The notes under the pieces: model-generated
What the model saw: the letters and a program-made list of their open reading frames with translations, nothing else
Database searches by the model: none
What the model was told of the DNA's origin: nothing
Shown: in pieces, positions 12,977-23,399 of the stretch
Layout of the letters: every line of letters starts with the position of its first letter
Position numbering within the stretch: position 1 is the first letter of the stretch
Translations under genes and position numbers: made by a program
Assembly (NCBI GenBank): GCA_024760905.1
Contig: CM045733.1
Span: 40,975,001-41,039,000, forward strand
Direction of reading: 5' to 3'
Source of the DNA: Plotosus lineatus
Lineage: Eukaryota; Chordata; Actinopteri; Siluriformes; Plotosidae
DNA length: 64,000 bases

Positions 12977-15900
12977 TCTTCTTCTTCTTTTCCTTTCGGC
13001 TTTTCCCTTCAGGGGTCACCAGAGCGAATCATCCGCCTCCATCTCACCCTATCCTCTGCATCTTCTTCTCTTACACCAACTGCCTTCATGTCCTCCTTCA
13101 CCACGTCCATGAATCATCACTTTGGTCTTCCTCTAGGCCTTCTGCCTGGTAGTTCCAACCTCAGCATCTTACTACCAATATACTCACTATCCCTCCTCTG
13201 TACATGTCCAAACCATCTCAATCTGGCCTCTCTGAATTTGTCTCCAAAACGTCTTACATGTGCTGTCCCTCTGATGTGCTCCTTCCAGATCCTATCCATC
13301 CTCGTTATTCCCAAAGAGAACCTCAACATTTTCATCTCTGCTACTTCCAGCTCTGCCTCCTGTCTTTTCCCCAGGGCCACTGTTTCTAAACCATACAACA
13401 TCGCTGGCCTCAACACAGTCTTGTACACTTTTCCTTTCATTCTTGCCGATACCCTCCTATCACACTTCACACCGGACACTTTTCTCCAACCATTCCAACC
13501 TGCCAGCACACACTTCTTCACCTCTTTTCCACTCTCTCCATTGCGCTGGATTGTTGAGCCGAGGTACTTAAAATCCTCCACTTTCCTTATCTCTGCTCCC
13601 TGTAACCTCACCGTTCCTGATGGGTCCTTGGCAGTCAGACACATGTATTCTGTCTTACTGAGGCTAACCTTCATTCCCCTCCTTTCCAGGGCATACCTCC
13701 ACCTCTCTAGATTTTCCTGCACTTGTTCTCTGCTCTCACTGCAGATCACAATGTCATCTGCAAACATCATAGTCTATGGGGATTCTTGTCTAACCTTGTC
13801 TGTCAACCACTCCATCACCATAGCAAACAAGAAGGGGCTCAGAGCTGACCATTGATGCAGTCCCACCTCCACCTTGAACTCTTCTGTCACACCGACAGCA
13901 CACCTCACCACTGTCTTACATCTCTCATACATGTCCTGCACCACTCTAACATACTTCTCTGCCACTCCAGACTTCCTCATGCAATACCACAGTTCCTCTC
14001 TTGGCACCCTTTCATACGCTTTCTCCAGATCCACAAAGGCACAATGCAGCTCACTCTGACCTTCTCTGTACTTCTCTATTAACATCCTCAAGGCAAACAC
14101 TGCATCTGTGGTGCTCTTTCTTGGCATGAAACCAAACTGTTGTTCACAAATGCTGACCTCTGCCCTTAGTCTAGCTTCCACTATTCTTTCCCATAATTTC
14201 ATCGTATGGCTCATCAACTTTATCCCTCTGTAGTTGCCACAACTCTGCACATCTCCCTTGTTCTTAAAAATGGGCACCAGCACACTTCTCCTCCATTCCT
14301 CTGGCATCCTCTCACTCTCTAAGACCTTGTTGAATGTTCTTGTCAGGAAATCTACTGCTACCTCTCCTAGACACTTCCATACCTCCACCGGTATGTTATC
14401 AGGACCGACTGCCTTTCCACTCTTCATCCTCTTCAATGCCCTCCTCACTTCACCCTTACTAATCTCTGCTACTTCCTGGTCCTCAACAGTCACCTCTTCT
14501 ACTCTTTTTTTCTTTCTCATTTTCCTCATTCATCATTCATCTTTCCATCTTCCCACACACCTCTGTCATCAGTCAATACATTTCCCTCTCTGTCCTTAAT
14601 CACTCTAACTTGCTGCACATCCTTCCCATCTCTATTTCTCTGCTGTGCCAACCTGTATAAATCATTTTCTCCCTCCTTACTTTCCAACCGAGCATACAAG
14701 TCATCATACGCCCTTTGTTTGGCCTTTGACATCGCTACCTTCACCTTACTCTGTATCTCCCTGTACTCCTGTTTACTCTCTTCTGTCCTCTCAATGTCCC
14801 ACTTCTTTTTAGCTAACCTCTTCCTTTGTACACACTCCTGCACATCCTCATTCCACCACCAAGTCTCCTTATCTCCTCTCCTTCCAGATGACACACCAAG
14901 TATTCTCCTACCTGTCAACTTGATCACATTAGTTATAGTTGTCCACTCATCTCGCAGCACTTCCTGACCACCCAAAGCCATTTTCAACTCCTCCTTGAAG
15001 ACAACCCGACACGCTTCCTTTTTCAGCTTCCACCACTTTGTCTTCTGCTCTGCCTTTGCTTTCTTCACCTTCTTCACCATCAGCATCATCCTGCACACCA
15101 CCATCCTATGCTGTTTGGCAACACTCTCACCCGCTACTACTTTGCAGTCACTGACTTCCTTCAAATTACATCACCTGCACAAGATGTAGTCTACCTGTGT
15201 GCTCCTACTTCTGCTTTTATAAGTCAAACTATGCTCCTGTCTCTTCTGGAAGAAAGTATTTACCACAGCCATTTCCATCCTTTTTGAAAAATCTACCAAC
15301 ATCTGTCCTTCTGTGTTCCTGTCCTGGATACCAAACCTGCCCATCACTTCCTCGTCCCCTCTGTTTCCTGCACCTACATGTCCATTGAAGTCTGCCCCAA
15401 TGACCACTTTTTCACCTCTGGGTGTACTCTGCATCACTTCATCTAAGTCACTCCAGAATCACTCCTTCTCTTCTGGCTCACATCCTGCCTGTGGGGCATA
15501 AGCACTAACAACATTGAACATCACACCTTCAATTTCTTACTTGAGACTCATCACTCTGTCTGACACTCTTTTCCCTTCTAGAACATTCCTGAGCAACCCC
15601 TCCTTCAAGATGACTCCGACTCCATTTCTCTTCCCATCCACACCATGAAAAAACAGCTTAAACCCTGCTCCTAAGCTTCTATCCTTGCTACCTTTCCACC
15701 TGGTCTCCTGCACACACAGTATGTCCACCTTCCTGCTCTGCATCATGTCAGCCAGCTCTCTACCTTTTCCGGTCATAGTTCCAACATTCAATGTCCCTAC
15801 TTTCAGTCCTAGACTCATGCCTTTCCTCTTCTCTCTCTGCTTACGGACACGCCTCCCGCCTCTCCTTCTTGGACGTCTTCGACCAACAGTAGTCCAATTT

Positions 15901-16117
15901 CCACCAGCACCCTGTTGGTTAACAGCACTGATGGGGGTCGTTGTTAACCCGGGCCTCGACCGATCCGGTATGAATTTCTTTGTTGTGACTCGCACGTTTT
16001 AATTGGCATTTGTTTTACGCCGGATGCCCTTCCTGACGCAACCCTCAGCATTTATCTGGGCTTGGGACCAGCGTGAGGGAGAGACACTGGCTTGTGCCCC
16101 TCCCTCATGGCTGCATT
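12977..16117 (-). mobile_element. RTE-like LINE copy 2, full length
   Basis: 3,141 bp, flanked by a 17-bp target duplication (CTTCTTCACCTCACTCT at 12960-12976 and 16118-16134). On the minus strand the order is: 5' UTR (GCAGCCATGAGGGAGGGGCA; GGTTGCGTCAGGAAGGGCAT), a short basic leader with GNWTTVGRRRPRR, an AP-type endonuclease (LNVGTM, QETRWKGS near 15700, GADFNGHVGAGN near 15380, STQVDYILCR near 15175), the RT (FVDLEKAYE near 14030, FADD near 13760) and the C-terminal ELPGRRPRGRPK near 13120. The length matches the roughly 3.2 kb usual for RTE elements. It lies inside an older LINE relic. Confidence 0.93.
13117..15995 (-). pseudogene. LINE endonuclease-RT ORF, broken
   Basis: The single ORF of RTE copy 2 is split into at least five pieces: 15537-15995, 15171-15437, 14526-15164, 13774-14529 and 13117-13770. 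Breaks include a stop in the LKLEIEG stretch at about 15537, frame changes near 15440 and 15165, a deletion near 14540 that removes the RWKEYFEEL stretch, and an early stop after GRPK near 13117. No product is possible. Confidence 0.9.
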
Positions 16118-16134
16118 CTTCTTCACCTCACTCT

Positions 16135-17044
16135 ATGCTTTACATTCCTCTTCATCACACCAATAACCTGCATGTCCTCCATCATGACATCCATAAAATC
16201 TTTTTTTTTTTTCACCTTTCTCTTCTCCTCCTAAATGACATGTCAATCATCAACATTATTTTGCCAGTATGTTTTCCCTTTATCTTTCCTTTGCACATGC
16301 AAAAATCATCTTAATCTGGTCTCTTTCACTTCATTTCCAAGCACTTCTGCCTGTGCTGTCCCGCTAACATATTAATTTTTGATTCTTTCTATTCGTGTCA
16401 CTCCCAGAGAAAATCACAACATTATCATCTCTGGCACTTTATGCTCCACGTCATTTCTTTTTGTTAGTGTCTGTTTGTTCATCTCCAAACGATAGAGAAT
16501 AGCTGGCTTCACTGCCCTTTATAAACCTTTTACTTACTCTTCTATCACAAATCAAAATACCAGCACTCTTTTTCACTTCCCTACCACACTTTCAGTGACC
16601 TTGGATAGTTGACCCAAGTAGTTATACCTTCATCATCTCCATTTCTTATCGTCATTCCTATCACACACCTCACTGTTGCCACAATATCATTATTTATATC
16701 CTGTATAATCATTACATTCTTTTCTATCATTCATGACTTCCTCGTACAGTACAGTACCACATCTCCAATCTTGGCACTTGATCAAGTGCTTTCTCTAAGT
16801 CCAGAAACAAAGGGTGAAATTATTTACCTTCCCTGTACCTTTCCATCAACTGTTTTTTTTTCAAACAGAATCTGTAGTGCTCCTTCTGTGGCATAAAACC
16901 ACACTGAAGTTCACAGATCTCCTCAGCTTATTGTTGCTACCTAACAGCTATTACCTCCTTTCACACAGAAGTCTTCTTCCTGCAAAATCTCAATTTCTTC
17001 ATCTTCTTCGCATCTGAATTCATTCTACAAATTAGCATCTGATA
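16135..17044 (-). mobile_element. Old, highly diverged RTE relic (target of copy 2)
   Basis: Plus-strand phrases follow the RTE antisense order but with heavy divergence: CACACCAATAACCTGCATGTC, GCACATGCAAAAATCATC, AAGTGCTTTCTCTAAGTCCA (antisense of the DLEKA motif of the RT) and TTCACAGATCTCCTCAGC. It is interrupted on the left by RTE copy 2 and on the right by the SINE at 17061. A further piece lies at 17414-17460. Confidence 0.7.
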
Positions 17045-17060
17045 TTGTCTAGTAACATCA

Positions 17061-17399
17061 AGGGCAGTGATGGTCTAGTGGCATAGAGCGCTGGATCGCT
17101 GATCCTAAGGTTAGGGGTTCGAGTCCCACTCTACACAAGGTTGTCATTGTCCCCCCCCCCAGTGCAGCTAACTGGGTTATCAAAGGCTGGCCATGTCTCT
17201 CACTGTCTATGGTGAGGGGCATGTAAAAGAACCATTGCTGACTTTCGTAACGAGTAGCTGCAAAGCTGCCAGCGTCCCTTGCTAAAGGGTTGTGTCAGGA
17301 AGGGCATCCGATGTAAAAACCTTTTCCAAATCAAACGTTTGAATCATTCGCTGTGGTGATTCCTGATAATGGGAAAAAGCCGAAAGGAAATCTCTTTCG
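17061..17399 (+). mobile_element. tRNA-SINE, tail type A, complete
   Basis: The best plus-strand example of the family. A box TGGTCTAGTGGCATAGAGCG and B box GGGTTCGAGTCCC would form an internal RNA polymerase III promoter. The core is followed by the tail with GGTTGTGTCAGGAAGGGCAT (5' UTR of the RTE-like LINE) joined to ATTCGCTGTGGTGATTCC...AGCCGAAAGG (3' end of the same LINE). Target duplication TTGTCTAGTAACAT / TTGTCTCGTAACAT at 17045-17058 and 17400-17413. Confidence 0.92.
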
Positions 17400-17413
17400 T
17401 TGTCTCGTAACAT

Positions 17414-17460
17414 TATCCACTGCTCCGACTTTGCAGTCACTAATCTCCTTTATTTTGGCT
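17414..17460 (-). mobile_element. Old RTE relic, endonuclease-side fragment
   Basis: The minus strand contains AAGGAGATTAGTGACTGCAA, matching the LKEVSDCKV segment of the RTE ORF. It continues the relic that ends at 17044; the SINE lies between. Confidence 0.6.
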
Positions 17461-17462
17461 CT

Positions 17463-17670
17463 CCAGGCCATCGTAGGGCAGAAACATGTTGATAGCTAGA
17501 CAGTCTGCTCTTGACAAAAGTCAACAATGGTTTTTTTTTGCATGCTTCTCACCATAGACAGTGACAGATAACCCACATTAGTTGCACTGGGGGACAGCAG
17601 GGGCAACCTGTTGTTAGTGGGGCTTAAAGATCCAATCTTAGGATCAGGAGTTCAGCACCCTGCCTCATTC
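17463..17670 (-). mobile_element. tRNA-SINE with tail type C, degenerate
   Basis: The minus strand carries a worn head and core (CTATGGTGAGAAGCATGC, ACCATTGTTGACTTTTG) followed by CTGCCCTACGATGGCCTGGA, the start of the Mermaid-type tail. Confidence 0.65.
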
Positions 17671-17689
17671 ATAGTTTCGAGTTCGACTG

Positions 17690-18480
17690 TCACTTTGACT
17701 TCCTGTTGCAATTACTTGCATGCATAGCTTCATGGTTGTCTTTCCTCTTTTAGTTAAAACTTTGGCAAACTTTATGGATAAGCATTCTCCATTTGTCTGT
17801 CTTTTACTCATCCACTCATCAATCACATCCCTTGCTTTAGCACACTTTTGAAAGTATCCTTATAATTGAGAAGTGGTTTACTTCTGAAAACTCTCCAAAC
17901 AATAATGCTTTGACAGGCCGATCATCATCTATGCGACAAACATGACTCATCCAGCGGAGGCGATTTCTAATCAGGTTGGTCGCTGTGTCCTCTACATTGG
18001 CTATTTCTAAGACCTTCTTATTTGAGAAGAAGTGTTCCCATTTAATATTCAGTATAAACCTTAGATGACATGATTGAATTGTCCTCAACTGACTATCAAG
18101 CTTTTTTATGCAAAGTCCATGTTTCAGTTCCATACAGTAGTAGAGGGCTGATACATTGATCATACACTTTAAGTTTTGTAGCTGTAGTCAAAACTACAAT
18201 GAAACACTCAAAATAATTCCATTGATCTTCTCATTCATTGTACAATTCTTGGATGCATATCTGCCAAGATACTTAAAATCCACTCATGTCAACTTGACAT
18301 AATTTCCAGTGAAGGTGTGCTGAAAACCAATACTCACAATTTCAGTCTTTGAAGCAAATAAACATAGACCGATTCTCTTCGATACATCATTTTAGATTAG
18401 TAGACATTGGAGGCCCTCTGCATTATTGCTGACTAGAGATTTTCTGTCTGCATTGGGCATCTTGCATTACATAAACTGAA
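17690..18480 (-). pseudogene. LINE ORF C-terminal domain, different family
   Basis: The minus-strand frame 17837-18163 encodes ELKHGLCIKKLDSQLRTIQ and NLIRNRLRWMSHVCRIDDDR, the layout of the domain after the RT in several non-LTR families (an RLRWxGHVxRM-type motif followed by an LLFGE-type motif). It differs from the RTE family here ([15 protein letters not shown]). Upstream and downstream parts are worn. It is a relic of a separate LINE. Confidence 0.65.
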
Positions 18481-18750
18481 CCTTTGTTTTAGCCTTTAAT
18501 CTTCACAAATTGAAGATGGTACTGTCATAGTAGAATCACACTTTTACACTGGAGTGGAATTCAATAGATCTTAAAGTTACCTGGATAACCACAGCTGCGT
18601 ATCTACGGTAAAGAGTTGGTTTGTTGTATTTGGTTACCTGGATGTATTGGTCACAGAGTATATTGTACAAGTGTTTAATCTTTGTTGTGAACTGTAAAAT
18701 CCATACAGTACTGTACAAAATGATGAAATGATAAATTTAAAAAATACATA

Positions 18751-18762
18751 TAGATAGGTAGG

Positions 18763-18814
<52 letters not shown>
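18751..18814. repeat. (GATA)n microsatellite
   Basis: TAGA/GATA tetranucleotide array, nearly perfect. Confidence 0.95.
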
Positions 18815-19282
18815 AACTTTTGTTTAAATCATAATTATTTGGTCTGTAGTTTCTTTCAACTATCAGATGGCAGCATCTTTCAGTTTGCAGTGGTTTCATT
18901 TTATTTTGCCTTGTTATGACCTCAAAGACAACTGTTTGGAACAGAGATTTTTAATGTGCAATGACCACAGAGAAATTCCAGCCAATAAAATTATACTGTA
19001 CTCCGCTATTGCTCGGAATATAACTACTAAAATAAATTGCATAATGACCTTAAATGGCTCACACACCAAGTTATTGGCATCCAGTGGACTCAATTTGAGT
19101 TTAATCGCCACCCATTTCTGGTTTGTTTGATGAACACATACACCTGCTGCAGTATGCATCATTCATGCCAGGCCATCTGTCGTTCACACTCATGCCCTCG
19201 TATAACCATCCCAATTCACTGTGCCAAAGTTGCCCATAGATTATGGAATCAGCAAAGTACTCTTCCATGGATTTTTTTTTCC
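18815..19282. other. Spacer, nothing recognised
   Basis: No coding motif or repeat that I can name. Confidence 0.5.
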
Positions 19283-19511
19283 ATTTATTCATTCATTCAT
19301 TTTCTGAACCGCTTTGTCTTAAATAAGGTCGCAGGGAGGTGAGTGCCCATCTCAGCTGACAATGGGTGAGGGTAGGGCACACCTTTGACATCTCGCCAGG
19401 CCATCGCAGGGCCAACACTCATACAGCTATTCATACTCAGACTCACACCTACAGGCGATTTAGAACAGCCAATTAACCTACTGTGCATGTTTTTGGACTG
19501 TGTGTGTGTGT

Positions 19512-19542
<31 letters not shown>

Positions 19543-19690
19543 GCAAAGGACCTGGAGGAAACCCACGCAAACATCGGGAGAACATGCAAAGTCACCACAG
19601 AAACACCCGAACTGGGAATCGAGCCCAGGACCTTCTTGCTGTGAGGCAGGCATGCTAAACACTACACCTTCCACCGTACTGCCCATCCAT
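19283..19690 (-). mobile_element. Mermaid/DANA-like tRNA SINE, complete
   Basis: On the minus strand: head with GTGTTTAGCATGCCTGCC (A-box region) and GGGCTCGATTCCC (B box), body with GCATGTTCTCCCGATG and TTAATTGGCTGTTC, tail from CCCTGCGATGGCCTGGCG to GCGGTTCAGAAAATG, ending in (ATGA)n. A (TG)n run (19500-19526) and a run of about 17 G (19527-19543) sit inside the body. The name is given by resemblance to teleost Mermaid SINEs. Confidence 0.85.
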
Positions 19691-20884
19691 AGTATTAGCA
19701 GTATTAGCTAATTGAACTCTTTTACATTTTAATACTTTCAGAAATCCTTTCAGATTATTTTTTGTTATCTGATTTTTGAAACCAAACTCTTGAAAATGCC
19801 TGTGGGGGTTTTGTGCTTTTTTTGGTTTTGTTTGTTTCACAGGGTCAGAAACATTGTCAGTTTATCCTGTCATAACAATCACCCATCTAACATTATCTAG
19901 TATATTAAAAATGTCCCAATTAAAACCCAGTCAGCTGTGGCTCCTGTTTGCAAGAAAGCTATGGCTACGTATGGGAGATAAGCTAAATGAATATGTAATG
20001 TTTTGGTGTTGTATACTATGGTACACAGGGATGGGTACACTGCTGAAGAGAGATATCCAAACATAATCATCATCTACAGGAGATGACTTAGCTGTTGTCG
20101 TTTTCACTTGAGCCTGCTGTTCATTAGCATTATCGCAGGACAGTGTGTGTGTGTGTGTGTGTGTGTTTTGTGTGTGTGTGTGTGTGTGTGTGTGTTAGGT
20201 CTTTTGAACATAGTGAGGCATGCAGAGCGTAGGAGTGAGAGAGAGAAAGAGAAAGAGAGAGGGGGAGAGGGGGGGCAATAATGTAGAGGAGGTTGTGAAA
20301 CTCGACAGGTGTCTCCTTAAGAGGAAAGTCTTATGAAATGCTGTTCTAAGCAAGAGTAGACAGGAAATTAATCTGATTTTGGGTTTTCTGTTCACCTATT
20401 TTTATGCTAATATTTTATTAGCATCAACTGTATAAAACAAGCACAGAATAACAGTGGCAGACATTCTGAAAAACACAGCAAGTGTAATGAAAGAGAACAT
20501 TGAGCAGTTGTTTAAAAATCTCATAAATTTGAACCTCTCAAACCATTGTTCAACCAACTAGGTGACGCTGCTAATTAATTTTAGAATTATGTAGCTAACC
20601 ATGTAAACAAAAAAACATCACTCAAAATCACTAATACTGCTTTCACAAACAACCTGCTATTTTTATTTTTTTAAACTTTTATTTATTTATTGCATATGAA
20701 TTCAGCATAGTTACAAAAGAAGGGAATCCCATAGGTTTGGATGGGATAGAAAGAAAAGCTGCAGAGTTGCATTGACATATGAATTATTTGTGGTGGCTCC
20801 TGTGTGGCACATCGGTATACAGTGCAACTCTCAACCTTGAGATTATAAGTACACATGCACACACATTATATATCACATTAAATT
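19691..20884. other. Spacer with a TG microsatellite
   Basis: No gene detected. A (TG)n run interrupted by TTTTG lies at 20143-20195, and a GA-rich stretch at about 20234-20275. Confidence 0.5.
20143..20195. repeat. (TG)n microsatellite
   Basis: Two TG runs separated by a TTTTG interruption. Confidence 0.95.
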
Positions 20885-21065
20885 GTGACTAATGTGGCAA
20901 TGGTGAAGCCAGAGTTCTGAGGGTCAGGGGATCAAGCCCTACTACCATCAAGCTGCCACTGTGGGGGACCTTAAAATCCTAAAATACTTAATTGTTAGAA
21001 AGATAATATATAATTATATAAGAAAATTTGCACTGAATGAAAGTGTCTGCCAAATGCCATTTAAG
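20885..21065 (+). mobile_element. Degenerate tRNA-type SINE with AAATGCC end
   Basis: Contains GGGGATCAAGCCCTACTACC (B-box-like), CAAGCTGCCACTGTGGGGG and the 3' end AAAGTGTCTGCCAAATGCC, a common fish SINE ending. The A-box side is worn. Confidence 0.6.
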
Positions 21066-21176
21066 ACAAAAGGTATGATGTTATTATGAAAGTGATACAA
21101 CTGCTAAAAGACAGAAAAACATCCTTGTATAATATTCCTAATGATACTCGTGTGCTGTATGATATACACTTAAACT

Positions 21177-21504
21177 GTCTTCCTTTTGGCTTTTTCCCTT
21201 TTACTCTGGAGTCATTTGGCAGAGGTTTTTACGTCGGATGCCCTTCCTGTCACAACCCTTTTTAGCAAGGGACAAAAACACGCTGACGACTTTGCAGCTA
21301 CTCTTTACGAAAGTCAGCAATGGTTCTTTTACATGAACCTCTCACCATAGACAGTGAGAGACATGGCCCGCCTTTGATAACCCATTCAGCTGTACTGGTG
21401 GGGGGGGTATTGGGCAGTGACAACCTTGTGGAGAGTGGGATTCAAACCCCCAACCTTTGGATCAGCGATCCAGCGCCTTTTACCACTAGACCACCACTGC
21501 CCCC
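21177..21504 (-). mobile_element. tRNA-SINE, tail type A, complete
   Basis: Full element from the tail (plus strand: CTTTTGGCTTTTTCCC, ACGTCGGATGCCCTTCCTGT) to the tRNA head (GATCAGCGATCCAGCGCC; ACCACTAGACCACCACTGCC). Perfect 17-bp duplication TGATATACACTTAAACT at 21160-21176 and 21505-21521. Confidence 0.93.
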
Positions 21505-21769
21505 TGATATACACTTAAACTAACACGATGATAAAAATTTTATCTGATACATGTGGCTATACTAGTATAAGGAGGTTCCACATGTTTGGTTTAAGGCTAC
21601 TCCAAAAAACAATATGATTCAGACCCAAATTTTTCATTTCCATCATATCACAGCCATAGGAAGTCACAGAGCATATGACAATCACAATCATAGCTGCCCT
21701 ATAAATCTGTCCATTTTTTAGTTATCCTGTAGTATACCATTTGTGCAATTTAACAGAGGCTTAAAGGAC

Positions 21770-22060
21770 ATTCATTCATCCAGTCATTCATTTTCTGAGC
21801 TACTTAATCCTTATTATGGTTGTGGGGAGGCTAGCGCCATTCTCAGCCACCTCTGGACGAGGGTGTGATACACCTTGACCAGCTCAGTCACTGCAAGGCC
21901 TACACTCACACAATCATCTACACTCACTCTCACACCTAGGGGTGATTTGGAATGGCCAATTAACCTACAACAAATGTTTAGACTGTGGCAGGAAACTGGA
22001 GCAGCCTTCTTGCTGTGAGGTGCATGTGCTAACCACTACGCCACTGTGCTGTCCACTTCT
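21770..22060 (-). mobile_element. Mermaid/DANA-like SINE, copy 2
   Basis: Same order as the copy at 19283-19690: TCATTCATTTTCTGAGC, GTGGGGAGGCTAGCGCC, GGCCAATTAACCTACAAC, TTCTTGCTGTGAGGTGC and GCTAACCACTACGCCACTG on the plus strand. Part of the middle is deleted. Confidence 0.8.
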
Positions 22061-22215
22061 ATAACATCTGAGACTAATCTGCATATTAATACATTCATAT
22101 TGTTCCTTTGAATAATAGCCAATGTGAACCAACTATTATGTCCATATTGGATTATCTGTTCACGTGGATTATTTTAATAACTAATTACAATTTCAAATAG
22201 AAGTGAAGAAGACTT

Positions 22216-22216
<1 letters not shown>

Positions 22217-22261
<45 letters not shown>
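22217..22261. repeat. (CT)n microsatellite
   Basis: Perfect CT run. Confidence 0.95.
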
Positions 22262-22264
<3 letters not shown>

Positions 22265-22369
22265 ATTTCTGCTGAGGTGCACATTTTTCTCACAAATTAA
22301 ACTTTAAACTTTCAGTTGTTGTATAAACAACCAGACTACATGTTGGCCTGTAATGCATTTCTCATACCT

Positions 22370-22605
22370 TTATGGTTTCACCCAAATGAGGATGGGTTTC
22401 CCTTTCGGACCTGGTACCTCTCAATGTTTCTTCCTCTCGCACCTACTGAGACATGGCTTGTTTATTAGGGATGTGTTGGGGTTGTAAAAAATATTTAAAT
22501 TCTTTTATACTTTTAAAACTCCTATTTTTACTGTGTAAATATGGTTTGTGACAATGTCAATCGTGAAAAGCGCGATACAAATTAAACCAAATTGAATTGA
22601 ATTGA
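22370..22605 (+). mobile_element. Interspersed repeat 3' end with (TTGAA)n tail
   Basis: Plus strand has AAATGAGGATGGGTTTCCC, GGTACCTCTCAATGTTTCTT, GACAATGTCAATCGTGAAAA, GCGCGATACAAATT and a (TTGAA)n end. This is a familiar teleost repeat ending; the parent family is not resolved. Confidence 0.55.
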
Positions 22606-22782
22606 AAATTTTTCTCAGAAGATGGACTTCCAGATTTCTGTTCAGCTTCTCCCTTTGTAACTGTCCCAAAAATGCAAGAGTGTGGTAAACCGACCACGTG
22701 CATTGATTGGGGTTTTGCGCTGAGCTAATGCTGCTCTCTAGTGGTAACACATGAACAGTGCAATGGGTTTCTATCTTTGTCT

Positions 22783-23014
22783 TCCCCCCCCCCCAGTGCA
22801 GCTAACTGGGTTATCAAAGGCAGGCCATGTCTCTCACTTACTATGGTGAGAGGCATGTAAAAGAACCATTGCTGACTTTCGTAAAAAGAGTAGGCTGCAA
22901 AACCGTCAGCGTGTTTCTGGGGACAAGTAGCAAGCATTCCTGCATCCAGGTTAATCTTCTTCGGAAATACCAATTGCTACACTACCCTACGGGGATAAGA
23001 TATGATGATGATTT
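22783..23014 (+). mobile_element. tRNA-SINE core with tail type B ((ATG)n tail)
   Basis: The core (CAGTGCAGCTAACTGGGTTA ... ACCATTGCTGACTTTCG ... GTCAGCGTGTTTCTG) is the same as in type A copies. After GTTTCTG it continues GGGACAAGTAGCAAGCATTC, CAATTGCTACACTACCC and GGGGATAAGATATGATGATG instead of the RTE tail. The same tail occurs on the copy at 37872-38094. The tRNA head is truncated. Confidence 0.85.
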
Positions 23015-23109
23015 GCACCTTCAATAAATCATTCCAGACTAAAAACCATGCACACAAGTGCAAACCACAGTGATTATAACTTCAAAAGTTTATTACATGA
23101 AAAACTAAA

Positions 23110-23345
23110 CTAACTCTTTATTGTCAAAGTACATTTACATACATTGAAATTTGCTTTGTGCGCTAGACACCTGTCGCCACTGTGCAGCGCCAGTTATTGC
23201 ATTGTTCTATCCTTTTGATGCTGAGCGCCAAGCAGGAAGCAACAACTGCCAAATTTTAACGTCTTATGGTATGACGCGGCCGGATTCGAACTCCGACCTA
23301 CCGGAGGATAAAGCGGACGCTGTACCAACTGAGCTAAATCCCCGG
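23110..23345 (-). mobile_element. tRNA-derived SINE, separate family
   Basis: The minus strand begins GGGGATTTAGCTCAGTTGG (A box) and contains GGAGTTCGAATCCGG (B box). The acceptor and T stems do not pair as in a working tRNA, and about 150 bp of unrelated body follows, ending in TTGACAATAAAG. A tRNA-derived SINE fits better than a tRNA gene. Confidence 0.7.
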
Positions 23346-23399
23346 TAAAGTGAATGAACTGGAATAATTTCATGAATTTAAATTAAAAAAAAAAAAAAG

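Noticed and set aside
12938..13855. 305-codon plus-strand open frame
   Set aside because: It is the antisense of the RTE-like LINE ORF; its Ser/Pro/Leu-rich composition mirrors the other antisense frames of every LINE copy.
19527..19543. G-run as a G-quadruplex regulatory site
   Set aside because: A single homopolymer within a SINE, next to a TG repeat; no separate G-tract arrangement.
23268..23345. tRNA gene on the minus strand (good A and B boxes)
   Set aside because: Acceptor and T stems do not pair properly and a SINE-like body follows, so it is a tRNA-derived SINE head.
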